Numbered from the stretch's first letter, positions 48,666 to 56,617 are shown. The stretch is DNA of 64,000 nucleotides from EX4572-165 sp002254885 (GCA_029939595.1 JAOZSQ010000001.1:62001-126000), one strand, 5' to 3'. Translations and numbers: made by a program. Notes: generated by a model from the sequence alone, not told the origin.

Positions 48666-49074
48666 GTAATATCTTATCTAATACATTAACCATATTTGGT
48701 GTAAAATATTCGTTTATTTCTTCAAATTTAATATATTTAAAATCATCAACTTCTGGATATGTTTTACCATGCATCTCAAAAGTTGAATTACATTTCATAT
48801 ATCTGACTGGTGGTAGAATGGGAATATTTAATGCAAACAAATGTAATTTTTTAGACTTGATATAATCAAATACACCCATATCTTTTATTGGATAAGTTGT
48901 TGTAGATGGTATATCTAAATCGGTTTCTTCTTTTGTTTCCCTGATACAAGTTTTTAATGGATCTTCATTTTCTCTTATCTCGCCTTTTGGAAGGTCCCAA
49001 AATGAGTTATTTGTACTATGACAGCCCAATAAAACAATTCCATTTGTTAATATTAATCCTGCTGATGTTTTCAT
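48655..49074 (-). CDS. Nudix hydrolase B
   Basis: 139 aa from the ATG at 49074; the longer frame runs into tRNA sequence. Nudix box G-E-I-R-E-N-E-D-P-L-K-T-C followed by R-E-T-K-E-E-T-D-L. Overlaps and is paralogous to the neighbouring Nudix gene (both have D-L-P-K-G and a conserved S-T-F-E). Confidence 0.85.
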   Translation of the reverse strand: MKTSAGLILTNGIVLLGCHSTNNSFWDLPKGEIRENEDPLKTCIRETKEETDLDIPSTTTYPIKDMGVFDYIKSKKLHLFALNIPILPPVRYMKCNSTFEMHGKTYPEVDDFKYIKFEEINEYFTPNMVNVLDKILHGI

Positions 49075-49080
49075 AAATTT

Positions 49081-49350
49081 TGGTGCTCCTGGCGGGACTT
49101 GAACCCGCATAGATCGTTATTCAATTCAATTTTTCAAGGCTTTCGCTTGAGTTAAACTCTTTTCATGAAAAATTTAGCAATCATGAACTCATCTTCCTTG
49201 GAAACGTGCTTCCCACGACTAATTAATATCCCACCTATTTCTAGGTCGTCTGCTGGTGCTTCTGCAACCATGAAGTTGATGATTCACAACCCGCTTTTTA
49301 TCGCTGCCCCATTCGTTTTTGGGGTGGGTCTTCCTTTGCCCTACAGGAGC
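49081..49350 (-). tRNA. tRNA-like gene interrupted by about 194 nt
   Basis: Acceptor strands GCTCCTG (49344-49350) and CAGGAGC pair perfectly, with discriminator A and encoded CCA (49081). D arm GGG/CCC with GG in the loop, T arm GCGGG-TTCAAGT-CCCGC. Between them lie about 200 nt with hairpins ACCTA-GAAA-TAGGT and CAAGC-GAAA-GCCTTG and a 39-codon ORF. The 3' end resembles tmRNA, but the conserved tmRNA 5' sequence, the G3:U70 pair and an A-L-A-A tag are missing. Amino acid not assignable. Confidence 0.5.
49152..49271 (-). CDS. 39-codon ORF inside the interrupted tRNA
   Basis: ATG at 49271, TAA at 49152: M-V-A-E-A-P-A-D-D-L-E-I-G-G-I, then K-H-V-S-K-E-D-E-F-M, ending M-K-R-V. Protein-like composition but no clear SD. 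It may be an intron-encoded peptide or chance. Confidence 0.3.
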   Translation of the reverse strand: MVAEAPADDLEIGGILISRGKHVSKEDEFMIAKFFMKRV

Positions 49351-49355
49351 GTTTA

Positions 49356-49432
49356 TGGCGCACCACACAAGGACTTAAACCTTGATCTCAGCCTTCGCAG
49401 GGTTACATTCTATTCAGTTGAACTATGGGTGC
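49356..49432 (-). tRNA. tRNA-Arg (GCG)
   Basis: Acceptor GCACCCA pairs with TGTGGTGC with one bulged U; CCA encoded; loop CTGCGAA gives GCG; T arm CAAGG-TTTAAGT-CCTTG. The anticodon stem has one mismatch. GCG is rare among bacterial arginine tRNAs. Confidence 0.65.
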
Positions 49433-49445
49433 ATTTCAAATTGGT

Positions 49446-49640
49446 TTAATCTTTCATCCTACACCAATTGTCATCTTCTGTCCACTCATTTTCAAGAATA
49501 ATAACTTTTCCATCAGTGTAATATTTTCTAGTAGCTTCTTGTACAACCTTTCCTGAACCTCTATATCCAGACTTATCATTATAATGCAAGTAGTTTCCAA
49601 CATCTGGTTTGGCGTTATTATAATTAAATTGTTGATTCAT
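49446..49640 (-). CDS. hypothetical protein, 64 aa
   Basis: ATG at 49640 with AAGGAGG 6 nt upstream, so the upstream ATG is not used. Asn/Tyr-rich small protein (N-Y-N-N-A-K-P-D-V-G-N-Y). Confidence 0.65.
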   Translation of the reverse strand: MNQQFNYNNAKPDVGNYLHYNDKSGYRGSGKVVQEATRKYYTDGKVIILENEWTEDDNWCRMKD

Positions 49641-49650
49641 TTTTACCTCC

Positions 49651-50169
49651 TTATTTATCAAAATATTTTTTCAAAACATCAAAAGCCAAATTCATTGATT
49701 GTGTTAGTTCTTTTGCCTTTTCTATTTTTTCTGGTTGATCGTGTAGTTTATCGGGATGATATATCATCAAAGCTACCTTTCTGGCTTTTTTAACATCTTC
49801 CCATTTACAAGGAAGACTTAAATTGAATATACCTAAAGCTTTTATAATATTATTATTGGGTGCCTCTGGTATTGTATAGGTTCGTTTTGGACGTTCTTGT
49901 TTGGGTTGTTCCTTTTGCTTATATTTGAATGGTCTCTTTTTGTACGCTGCTCTTGTATAATCTTGAAAACTTCTTTTCAATCGGTTTTCTGTCTCATATT
50001 TAGTCAGTATATCTCTATATGGACCGAAGACTTTTCTAAGCAGTTCCATATTAACGATGCCATGATTTTTGTTATATATGTATAAAACTTTTTCTTCAAA
50101 TGTCATATGTTGGTTCACCTGTCCTGCATGATAATTAACTATCCGCAACACCTCATCATATAGGTTCAT
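49651..50169 (-). CDS. J-domain (DnaJ-like) protein
   Basis: 172 aa with a C-terminal J domain: helix II with K-K-A-R-K-V-A-L-M-I-Y, then H-P-D-K-L. J proteins recruit and stimulate Hsp70 (DnaK). The N-terminal 90 residues are basic and unlike DnaJ. One-base overlap with the RNA ligase fusion gene. Confidence 0.85.
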   Translation of the reverse strand: MNLYDEVLRIVNYHAGQVNQHMTFEEKVLYIYNKNHGIVNMELLRKVFGPYRDILTKYETENRLKRSFQDYTRAAYKKRPFKYKQKEQPKQERPKRTYTIPEAPNNNIIKALGIFNLSLPCKWEDVKKARKVALMIYHPDKLHDQPEKIEKAKELTQSMNLAFDVLKKYFDK

Positions 50170-51203
50170 TAAGCCGCTAATTCATTCGGCTCCAACTTGC
50201 TATGCATCCAAAATTCACTTGTTTGGACATGGTTTTTTCTTACCCATTTACCAACTTTATATTTGAAATCTCTGTATGCGATTGCTTCAGCTAATCGTAC
50301 TACATATCCTTCTTGTTTTCTATTAAGATCGTATTGTATTTTAGTTATCCATTCTTTTGGATATATGCCATCATAAATAGTTGGAACCGAAACGATTCCC
50401 AATAAATCAAACCATTCTTTTGTATCATCCCATGATAAACAGATATTTTTTTCGTTCCAAATATTAAATCCTAAAAAATAAGATGGTAAGCCATTATAAA
50501 GTATTGAATGTTTTGCATATAAGTTTTCGCCACAAATTCTCCACCCTTCAGGTATTTCATGTTTTATTTTGCCCCAAAATGCCTTTACCCAATCTCTTGA
50601 TTCATGATGTTTTGAGTCTAATGAACGGGCATGAATAAAATCATTATAGAGTGTTGTATTCTCTCCATCCATCTTTTCAGTAATAATGACCCGTTTATCA
50701 TAAAATGCATCGGTGCTGCTTAACATCCGGTCATCGTTCTTTAAATTTTCACTCCAAGGGAAGTGGTATGACCTTGGATATTTAATATATTTAGTAAAAA
50801 GATTAAGAACCCCTCCATTTTTCAAGGCTTTTTGAACATTTTCATTATGAAAAAGTTCTCCTGGACTTCGGTTTCCATTGGGATGAATTATATTACCCCA
50901 TTTATCATATTCTTCATCTGTATATAAATGCTCCGGTAAAATAGGTTCAAAAACACCAGATAAACGCCTTAATTCTTTAACCGATATTTGTGTATACTCT
51001 GCCATCAAATGACAATTCTCGCAAAGGGAAACGCCATTTTGGAGGTAATAACCACCATCTTTCCATAAACTTCGTTCAATGAGATGATGTGCGTCAATTG
51101 CTGGTGAATCACAATTAACGCATTTATGATTATCACGAAATAAAACTTGTTCTCTGAATTCATCCCTTTGTAGCAATTCCATTGTTTCATTACCAAGATC
51201 CAT
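50169..51203 (-). CDS. HNH nuclease - RNA ligase fusion
   Basis: 344 aa. N-terminal HNH: C-V-N-C-D-S (28-33), D-A-H-H-L-I-E (37-43), C-E-N-C-H (61-65). C-terminal ligase: motif I T-E-K-M-D-G-E-N-T with K177, W-R-I-C-G-E-N-L-Y, motif IV E-G-Y-V-V-R-L, motif V K-V-G-K-W-V-R-K; this is the DRB0094-like RNA ligase family. One chain carries a cutting and a joining activity, which suggests RNA or DNA processing, or homing into a ligase gene. A start at 51182 is also possible. Confidence 0.85.
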   Translation of the reverse strand: MDLGNETMELLQRDEFREQVLFRDNHKCVNCDSPAIDAHHLIERSLWKDGGYYLQNGVSLCENCHLMAEYTQISVKELRRLSGVFEPILPEHLYTDEEYDKWGNIIHPNGNRSPGELFHNENVQKALKNGGVLNLFTKYIKYPRSYHFPWSENLKNDDRMLSSTDAFYDKRVIITEKMDGENTTLYNDFIHARSLDSKHHESRDWVKAFWGKIKHEIPEGWRICGENLYAKHSILYNGLPSYFLGFNIWNEKNICLSWDDTKEWFDLLGIVSVPTIYDGIYPKEWITKIQYDLNRKQEGYVVRLAEAIAYRDFKYKVGKWVRKNHVQTSEFWMHSKLEPNELAA

Positions 51204-51378
51204 AATCGGTTACATCTTTATAACCCCCACAAGCCTCACAATACACCCTGACACTGGTTCCTATACCATTCGTTTCAGAAAAACCATACCAAAATTCTGA
51301 CAAAATTCCAGGACAATTGTGTTGATTCTTCCACTTTTTTATCTTTTTTGTTTCTTTTTTATTAATTTTAAACTTCAT
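51190..51378 (-). CDS. small zinc protein, 62 aa
   Basis: Basic N-terminus, C-P-G-I in the middle and C-E-A-C-G-G near the C-terminus: a likely single zinc site. 4-nt overlap with the upstream gene. Confidence 0.6.
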   Translation of the reverse strand: MKFKINKKETKKIKKWKNQHNCPGILSEFWYGFSETNGIGTSVRVYCEACGGYKDVTDYGSW

Positions 51379-51704
51379 TTTCCAATAGGATTTATTAATT
51401 CATTCAAGCTATTTGGCGACTCATCTAACATCTCAGCCTGTTCTCTCAACCATTGAGCCATACAACGCTTTTCATGCGTGGGTATATTAAAAACTATATT
51501 TTTGATTTTTGCTCCAGGTACAGTCAAAGTAGATTTATCAGAATATAAATCATGCAATGCCAAACTAAGAAGTTGAGGATCTAATACTTCAATATCAACT
51601 CGTAATATTTGACCTTTATCAAATACCAATAAATTTCTGTTTTCTTCCTTTTCATAATGTTTAAGGGCTTCTTTTACTTCAGGTATTTCTCTATAATTTA
51701 TCAT
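51375..51704 (-). CDS. hypothetical protein, 109 aa
   Basis: ATG at 51704 (GGGGA upstream). Alpha/beta protein with no motif. Confidence 0.6.
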   Translation of the reverse strand: MINYREIPEVKEALKHYEKEENRNLLVFDKGQILRVDIEVLDPQLLSLALHDLYSDKSTLTVPGAKIKNIVFNIPTHEKRCMAQWLREQAEMLDESPNSLNELINPIGK

Positions 51705-51705
51705 T

Positions 51706-51903
51706 TTATTCCCCAAAAAACACATCATAATCGGTTATTGAATTACCATGACAAAGTTCTGGTTCAATACCAAGAACATGTAATGTTTGAAGAATGGCTT
51801 CAAGTGATTCGGATTTCTCTCCGAATTTAATAGAAACTTTATTGATGAATAATGTAGATTGTGAGGTTTCTTTTTCCTCAACTAGTAGTATTTTTGCTTT
51901 CAT
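51706..51903 (-). CDS. hypothetical protein, 65 aa
   Basis: Longer frame begins inside tRNA-Thr; start placed at M-K-A-K-I-L-L-V (51903). Acidic. Confidence 0.6.
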   Translation of the reverse strand: MKAKILLVEEKETSQSTLFINKVSIKFGEKSESLEAILQTLHVLGIEPELCHGNSITDYDVFFGE

Positions 51904-51916
51904 TCGTTCCTTATTT

Positions 51917-51992
51917 TGGAGCCGCCGACTGGCCACGATCCAGCAATTCAGCATTACAAGTGCCATGTTATACCCACTTTAACTACAGCGGC
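51917..51992 (-). tRNA. tRNA-Thr (TGT)
   Basis: Acceptor GCCGCTG/CGGCGGC, discriminator T, CCA encoded. Anticodon arm TGGCA-CTTGTAA-TGCTG, T loop ATCGTGG. Its 5' end overlaps the end of the HAD gene by 14 nt. Confidence 0.8.
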
Positions 51993-52494
51993 AAATATTA
52001 TCTAATCCTTTCATTGAATTTACTTGTACAAACCGATGTTCAGGAATCCATTCGGGGATATCCCATACATCATCATCTATAACCAAATAAGAAATAAATT
52101 GTTCATGTTCTGTTAGCCAATTATAAATTTCCTCACCTCTTTGTCCTGGTTCCAAATTAGGAGTTACATCAATAACTCTAGCAAATACACCATTTCTTTT
52201 AAATATTTTCTTTAATTCTTTTAAAGTATATTCATGTTTCCAGGAACTTGAAACAACCAAATTGGCATTCAGTTTGTTTGTTAATATATTTAGATTTTCT
52301 ACCAATTCTGGATTAAATTGTGTAAGTCCATTTTGATTAAATCCATCATTTATTAACACACCATCAATATCTATAAAGATAACAAACCTTATGTTTGTCA
52401 TCATCGTCATTTCAAGAGGATTTAACGATTTAATATCTGATTCCTCTACTTTACCAGCACCCAAAATTTCTATTGTTTCTTTTAAAGAAAGCAT
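51979..52494 (-). CDS. HAD phosphatase of the RNA-repair type (B)
   Basis: 171 aa. F-I-D-I-D-G-V-L (motif I), S-S-S-W-K (motif II), R-G-E-E-I-Y-N-W-L, and V-I-D-D-D (acidic motif), the same signature as the protein at 31870. Lies two genes from the HNH-RNA ligase fusion and next to the macro-domain gene, consistent with an RNA end-healing role (inference). Confidence 0.75.
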   Translation of the reverse strand: MLSLKETIEILGAGKVEESDIKSLNPLEMTMMTNIRFVIFIDIDGVLINDGFNQNGLTQFNPELVENLNILTNKLNANLVVSSSWKHEYTLKELKKIFKRNGVFARVIDVTPNLEPGQRGEEIYNWLTEHEQFISYLVIDDDVWDIPEWIPEHRFVQVNSMKGLDNICRCS

Positions 52495-52497
52495 TGT

Positions 52498-52860
52498 TTA
52501 TCTTGATAGTATATCATCCAATGGTATTTTTTCTTTTTTCGCTAAATGGAAATAAATAAATGATACTATATAAAGTGTTGACGTTGTGCCAGTTTCCCAC
52601 AAGGTCCACATAAAATCTTCGGGGTCATATTCCCCCTTTTCCATTACACCAGCAAACCATGATATGGACATCAAGACATAAACAAAATTAATGATTCCAT
52701 TTACTGAAAACAAACCCATAAAAAAGTTCCTGCTGGTATCTTCCAGATTATAAGGATTTCTTCTCCATATTTTTGTTATCATGATTATACTAAAAATACA
52801 CAAAAATAAGGGTATTAATGTAAGTGCCGAATCAGATATTAAATAGAACCAGTATTGCAT
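52498..52860 (-). CDS. three-helix membrane protein, 120 aa
   Basis: Hydrophobic segments near 10-27, 48-68 and 88-107. No family recognised. Confidence 0.65.
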   Translation of the reverse strand: MQYWFYLISDSALTLIPLFLCIFSIIMITKIWRRNPYNLEDTSRNFFMGLFSVNGIINFVYVLMSISWFAGVMEKGEYDPEDFMWTLWETGTTSTLYIVSFIYFHLAKKEKIPLDDILSR

Positions 52861-52863
52861 AGG

Positions 52864-53355
52864 TTAATCCTTATTCAAGTCATAAATAAAAACAGGAATA
52901 TCCCTGCTACATAATTCTTTTTGTATAATTTTTTCAATTTTATTCCAACTCCCACCAGCTAAACCGCACCCAATTCTAGGAGCATGGATGGTTGATAATT
53001 TACCTTCATTATTAAGTTTCCATGTTAGTAACTTTCCAAGTTGTTCTAAACAAGTTGTCACTGCATCATATCGTATCGGTATATAACCTCTTCTCCTGGT
53101 TTTATGTTGTGCAATAAGGTTAGCTACCATAATATCGTCTTCAACCATAATAAGTTGCATAGCACCCAAATAATAACCGGCTGATGCTTTATAATAGTTT
53201 TCTGGTTTTTCCCATCTTTTTGAAATTGCTAATACAAAACCTCTACCCCATTTGCCCTCATCATTGCAGACATGAACAATATATTTTCTATCCGGTGTCT
53301 TACCTTCTCCTGTTGGATAAGTTGCATCACCTTTTACGTATGTTATTTCAATCAT
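52864..53355 (-). CDS. macro-domain protein (Poa1p-like)
   Basis: 163 aa. V-H-V-C-N-D-E-G-K-W-G-R-G-F and P-R-I-G-C-G-L-A-G-G-S-W are the two ADP-ribose-binding loops of the macro subfamily that contains yeast Poa1p, an ADP-ribose-1''-phosphate phosphatase. That metabolite arises when tRNA-splicing 2'-phosphate is transferred to NAD+. A link to tRNA splicing or to ADP-ribosylation defence is plausible; no Tpt1-like gene was seen in the window. Confidence 0.8.
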   Translation of the reverse strand: MIEITYVKGDATYPTGEGKTPDRKYIVHVCNDEGKWGRGFVLAISKRWEKPENYYKASAGYYLGAMQLIMVEDDIMVANLIAQHKTRRRGYIPIRYDAVTTCLEQLGKLLTWKLNNEGKLSTIHAPRIGCGLAGGSWNKIEKIIQKELCSRDIPVFIYDLNKD

Positions 53356-53684
53356 TAATTTGGTTCAAATTCTAAATGTAATGGATAATCTTGAGGTTCG
53401 GCTTCTCTCTTTACTTGAGCAACTTTTGTTTCTGCAATTTCTCTGGAATAAATTCCAACAACACCCGATCCCCTTTCTTGGATTTTTAACATGGTATTTA
53501 CTGATTCAGTTTCACTCTTATGAAAAACATTTAAAAGAACTAATACAACAAAATCCATAGGAGTGTAATCATCGTTAAACATAACTACTTTGTATTGTGG
53601 CGGTTCTTCAACTTTTTCTTTTTCCTTTTCTATTTCCGCCACGCCACCTTCTTGTTCATCTATGGGATTCATTTCATCAGACAT
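53355..53684 (-). CDS. clpS: ClpS adaptor protein
   Basis: 109 aa. Acidic N-terminal tail, then Y-K-V-V-M-F-N-D-D-Y-T-P-M-D-F, a helix, G-S-G-V-V-G and E-I-A-E-T-K-V-A-Q-V, the full ClpS core. ClpS delivers N-degron substrates to ClpAP. A phage copy may redirect host proteolysis. One-base overlap with the macro-domain gene. Confidence 0.92.
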   Translation of the reverse strand: MSDEMNPIDEQEGGVAEIEKEKEKVEEPPQYKVVMFNDDYTPMDFVVLVLLNVFHKSETESVNTMLKIQERGSGVVGIYSREIAETKVAQVKREAEPQDYPLHLEFEPN

Positions 53685-53950
53685 TTTTTTCCTTGTTTAA
53701 AGATGACTTTTTTTTGAATACTTTTCATTGGTAATCTTGGTGAAATATTAAAAACATCTAAAACATTCGCAGCAAATTTTCCATGAACTAGTGAAAACAT
53801 TAATGCTGTTATTAAAGGATAAATTCCATAATAACCTCCCCTTGTAAAAAGATCGGTTATTGTTTCTGTATTAGCAAACAATCCTATATACATAAAAATA
53901 CTCAATGTTCCAAAAAACAATGTTTGCTTTATTTTCTTTTCCCTGATCAT
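53669..53950 (-). CDS. membrane protein, 93 aa
   Basis: Two hydrophobic stretches near 12-26 and 40-56 between basic ends. Overlaps clpS and the small gene upstream (ATGA). Confidence 0.6.
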   Translation of the reverse strand: MIREKKIKQTLFFGTLSIFMYIGLFANTETITDLFTRGGYYGIYPLITALMFSLVHGKFAANVLDVFNISPRLPMKSIQKKVIFKQGKKCLMK

Positions 53951-54108
53951 AGATGCAATCTTGGTCTTTTTTGAACATTTTTCTTTTTTGTTTGTTTTTT
54001 GCTTTTTCTTTTGTTTTCTTTAATTAATACTATTGCATATTCCCATTCACCTTCCTCGGCAAATGCGGTAGCCATAGAATACTTTTCAAGAAATTTTAAG
54101 AGATTCAT
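53947..54108 (-). CDS. small basic-tailed protein, 53 aa
   Basis: ATG at 54108, TGA at 53947. M-N-L-L-K-F-L-E-K-Y-S-M-A-T-A then an E-G-E-W-E-Y helix and a Lys-rich tail. It lies immediately downstream of rpsU. Confidence 0.55.
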   Translation of the reverse strand: MNLLKFLEKYSMATAFAEEGEWEYAIVLIKENKRKSKKQTKKKNVQKRPRLHL

Positions 54109-54117
54109 AATATACTC

Positions 54118-54336
54118 CTATATTCTGAGATAATCCTCATTATCTGATTTATTAGCTTTCTTTGCATCTTTAATTCTTCGCTTTTCAGCCTCTTCTCTTT
54201 TTACTCTTTTCCTTACTGATGGTTTGGAAAAATATCGTCTTTTGCTTAGTTCTTTAAAAGTGGATTCCCTGATTAATTTCTTTTTTAGAATTTTCATCGC
54301 TTGATCTACGTTTCCGTTTCTTACAAATACTTCCAT
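54118..54336 (-). CDS. rpsU: ribosomal protein bS21
   Basis: 72 aa, the normal length. V-F-V-R-N-G-N-V-D-Q-A-M-K, then S-T-F-K-E-L-S-K-R-R-Y-F-S-K-P-S-V-R-K-R. bS21 contacts the anti-SD end of 16S rRNA and influences initiation; phage-borne copies are known in large and aquatic phages and may retune host ribosomes. Confidence 0.93.
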   Translation of the reverse strand: MEVFVRNGNVDQAMKILKKKLIRESTFKELSKRRYFSKPSVRKRVKREEAEKRRIKDAKKANKSDNEDYLRI

Positions 54337-54352
54337 TTATTTCCTATATTTA

Positions 54353-54730
54353 TTATTTTCCACAGGTTTTAGATTTTTTATCACTAGTCAAATAGTGTAA
54401 ATATCCTTGTAATAGTACCAATTGGGATTTGGATAATTCCTGCTTTTGTAATATCATTGGTATCATTTTAACTGTAACCATATCCTTTTTTGATGGTGTC
54501 AATATTAGTAAAACAAAAAACACAAGAGCATATAAAAATGAATTTCGTATCCAAAAACCTGTTACTGGTTGTTTTTTTATTTCTTCACTTATTGTTCCGT
54601 GTTCATCCGCACTACTGATAAAAGCAGCCACACTCGCTATTAATATACCAAGAGAAATAGCAAAACTAAATTTAAAAACAGTTAATAAATTAAGTGATAT
54701 ATATGTCAAAAAAATATCAAAACTAGTCAT
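54353..54730 (-). CDS. membrane protein, 125 aa
   Basis: The longer frame begins inside tRNA-Thr, so start is M-T-S-F-D-I-F (54730). About two or three transmembrane segments. No family. Confidence 0.6.
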   Translation of the reverse strand: MTSFDIFLTYISLNLLTVFKFSFAISLGILIASVAAFISSADEHGTISEEIKKQPVTGFWIRNSFLYALVFFVLLILTPSKKDMVTVKMIPMILQKQELSKSQLVLLQGYLHYLTSDKKSKTCGK

Positions 54731-54748
54731 TTTTTCCTTGAATAATTG

Positions 54749-54823
54749 TGGAGCCGGTGACAGAAACCGAGTCTGCGCCCCATGAATACCGCTCACATAT
54801 GCTGCCAACTACACTACACCGGC
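54749..54823 (-). tRNA. tRNA-Thr (GGT)
   Basis: Acceptor GCCGGTG/CACCGGC, discriminator T, CCA encoded. Anticodon stem TGTGA/TCATG with loop GCGGTAT (C33). T loop CTCGGTT is atypical. Confidence 0.65.
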
Positions 54824-55032
54824 GTTTTCTTTCTTCTTGGTTTTGGTAATTTTGTTTTTATATCTTCAACAGAATCATTAAGATCACTAACCTTACCTCG
54901 TAAATGTTTACAGGTATTAGAATTTTCATAAGAAACATGTTCAAGTCTTTCAATCCGATTCCAAATACTTCCAATTATAAATCCAATAACAAGTCCTCTT
55001 ATTAAAGAAAATAGAATTAATAATATTCTCAT
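54814..55032 (-). CDS. membrane-anchored coiled-coil protein, 72 aa
   Basis: N-terminal helix (I-L-L-I-L-F-S-L-I-R-G-L-V-I-G-F), then a heptad-like segment and a basic tail. 4-nt overlap with the upstream gene; overlaps tRNA-Thr by 10 nt. Confidence 0.6.
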   Translation of the reverse strand: MRILLILFSLIRGLVIGFIIGSIWNRIERLEHVSYENSNTCKHLRGKVSDLNDSVEDIKTKLPKPRRKKTPV

Positions 55033-56018
55033 ACCACTCCCTTTGCTTGATTAAATGCAATTTGTTTGTCCAATTGATATTGTGTCTCTTCCATTAATTG
55101 AGGAAAATTAACATTCACAATTTTAGCGATTTGCGGGACATACATTTTTTCCCACATATCTACATCTTGAACCATCTCTATTGATTCATGAATATCTTCT
55201 TTTAATTCATCCAAAAATTCTCTGGCTGCTTTTGCTTCTTCAACCTTATTGGATAATTCCTGGATCTCATTTCTTTGATTCGCAATGTCAGCTTCAATTT
55301 CCATTAAAACGGAAACCGAATTATCTAGTTTTTTAACACTACCCTTTAAATCTCCAATAACACCTTTCAATTCTTCAGTAGCAACAAAATAATCTTCTTC
55401 TTTCAAATGTTCTTTATATCGGTCCAATTTGCCAAGTTGTTGCTTATGTTTCTTTAACTTACTAATTACCTGTTGTTTTACATCATTGGTTTTGGTAATA
55501 CCTTTGTTAATAAATTTTCTGTATTTAGTTTCCAAAAAATCCATTTTGAAATCGGGATTTGCTAATAGATCCATCACAACCGGTGAACCTGCAAAGCTAT
55601 CATATGTTATTTCTTCTTGCTTTATTTTTCTCAATTTTTCAAATGCAACCCAACCAGCAAATGTAAATCCAAAAGAAACAAAATAAAACATAACCGCTGT
55701 TCCAAATATCAAAAACAGGTTAGATCCTCTCATTACAACAACAAGTATGGTAAGTATTAACCACAACACTGTTCTAACCGTTTTAAATTTGTTATCCTCC
55801 AGAATTTTTATATAATTAGTTCCCAATTCCATTTTATTGAGAGCCTTGATTTTATCTTGAACTGTTTTTGCTTTTTTCAATTTGCGATCACCAATTTTCT
55901 CATTTACAACCTTTTCAATCGCATAATCCATTTCAAGCGAACAGATATCACTTAAAAAAGCTTTCTCATCAGTTTGTCCAAAGATAGCTTGATCTAAATC
56001 TAAAACAGCAGCTTTCAT
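55029..56018 (-). CDS. membrane coiled-coil protein, 329 aa
   Basis: Two adjacent transmembrane helices around 83-128, then about 180 residues of predicted coiled coil (L-S-N-K-V-E-E-A-K-A-A-R-E-F-L). Not recognised; topology resembles proteins that tether or remodel membranes. Confidence 0.65.
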   Translation of the reverse strand: MKAAVLDLDQAIFGQTDEKAFLSDICSLEMDYAIEKVVNEKIGDRKLKKAKTVQDKIKALNKMELGTNYIKILEDNKFKTVRTVLWLILTILVVVMRGSNLFLIFGTAVMFYFVSFGFTFAGWVAFEKLRKIKQEEITYDSFAGSPVVMDLLANPDFKMDFLETKYRKFINKGITKTNDVKQQVISKLKKHKQQLGKLDRYKEHLKEEDYFVATEELKGVIGDLKGSVKKLDNSVSVLMEIEADIANQRNEIQELSNKVEEAKAAREFLDELKEDIHESIEMVQDVDMWEKMYVPQIAKIVNVNFPQLMEETQYQLDKQIAFNQAKGVV

Positions 56019-56044
56019 TTTCCTTCTCTTATAAAATTATTTGT

Positions 56045-56123
56045 TTGGCGGTCCGTATCGGATTTGAACCGATGCTACTGCCGTGACAGGGCAGCGTCCT
56101 AGACCTGACTAAACGAACGGACC
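56045..56123 (-). tRNA. tRNA-Asp (GTC)
   Basis: Acceptor GGTCCGT/ACGGACC, discriminator G, CCA encoded, anticodon arm CTGCC-CTGTCAC-GGCAG, T arm ATCGG-TTCAAAT-CCGAT. Second tRNA-Asp in the window. Confidence 0.9.
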
Positions 56124-56133
56124 ATTTCTTGTT

Positions 56134-56163
56134 ATAATACTATTTATTTTTCAAATTTGTCAA
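56134..56163 (-). promoter_or_regulatory. sigma70-like promoter
   Basis: TTGACA (56158-56163), 18-nt spacer, TATTAT (56134-56139), reading into tRNA-Asp and the coiled-coil membrane protein gene. Confidence 0.6.
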
Positions 56164-56617
56164 GGATTTTATTATAATGAAATAACGGGCACCAATCAAA
56201 CCATTTCATCATACATGTACTATCTTCAAATCCTTCCTTTTTATAGAATTTTAAATCTCCACTCGTCATTAAAAATATTTCATTTACATTTTGAGTTCTA
56301 CAATATTCTGTTAAATGCCCAATTAACTTTTTTCCAAAACCTTTTCTTCTGTAACCATTAAGAATTACCAAATCGTCCAAATAACAAGTTCGGGTTTTCA
56401 TTGTAGAAGCACTTAAACGAATGGTACTAAACAATCTAAAACCCGCTAATCCAACAATTTTATTATCCAAATAAGCAACCAATAAGTTGTAATCAGTTTT
56501 TTGAATAAATTCTTCCAAAGGGAAGTTCATATCATAATCGGGATATAATTGGGAATATAAAATTTTCAATTCTTCCAATTGTGAGGTTGAAAATGTTTCT
56601 TGGAGTTTAATATCCAT
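56144..56617 (-). CDS. GNAT N-acetyltransferase
   Basis: 157 aa from the ATG at 56617. Acetyl-CoA motif N-G-Y-R-R-K-G-F-G-K-K-L (R-x-x-G-x-G/A type), preceded by the L-D-D-L-V-I strand. Acceptor unknown. TGATG overlap with the upstream gene. Confidence 0.85.
   Translation of the reverse strand: MDIKLQETFSTSQLEELKILYSQLYPDYDMNFPLEEFIQKTDYNLLVAYLDNKIVGLAGFRLFSTIRLSASTMKTRTCYLDDLVILNGYRRKGFGKKLIGHLTEYCRTQNVNEIFLMTSGDLKFYKKEGFEDSTCMMKWFDWCPLFHYNKILDKFEK

Noticed and set aside
49081..49350. Standard tmRNA
   Set aside because: The 3' end fits, but the conserved GG-TTCGAC 5' sequence, the G3:U70 pair and an A-L-A-A-type tag are not found.
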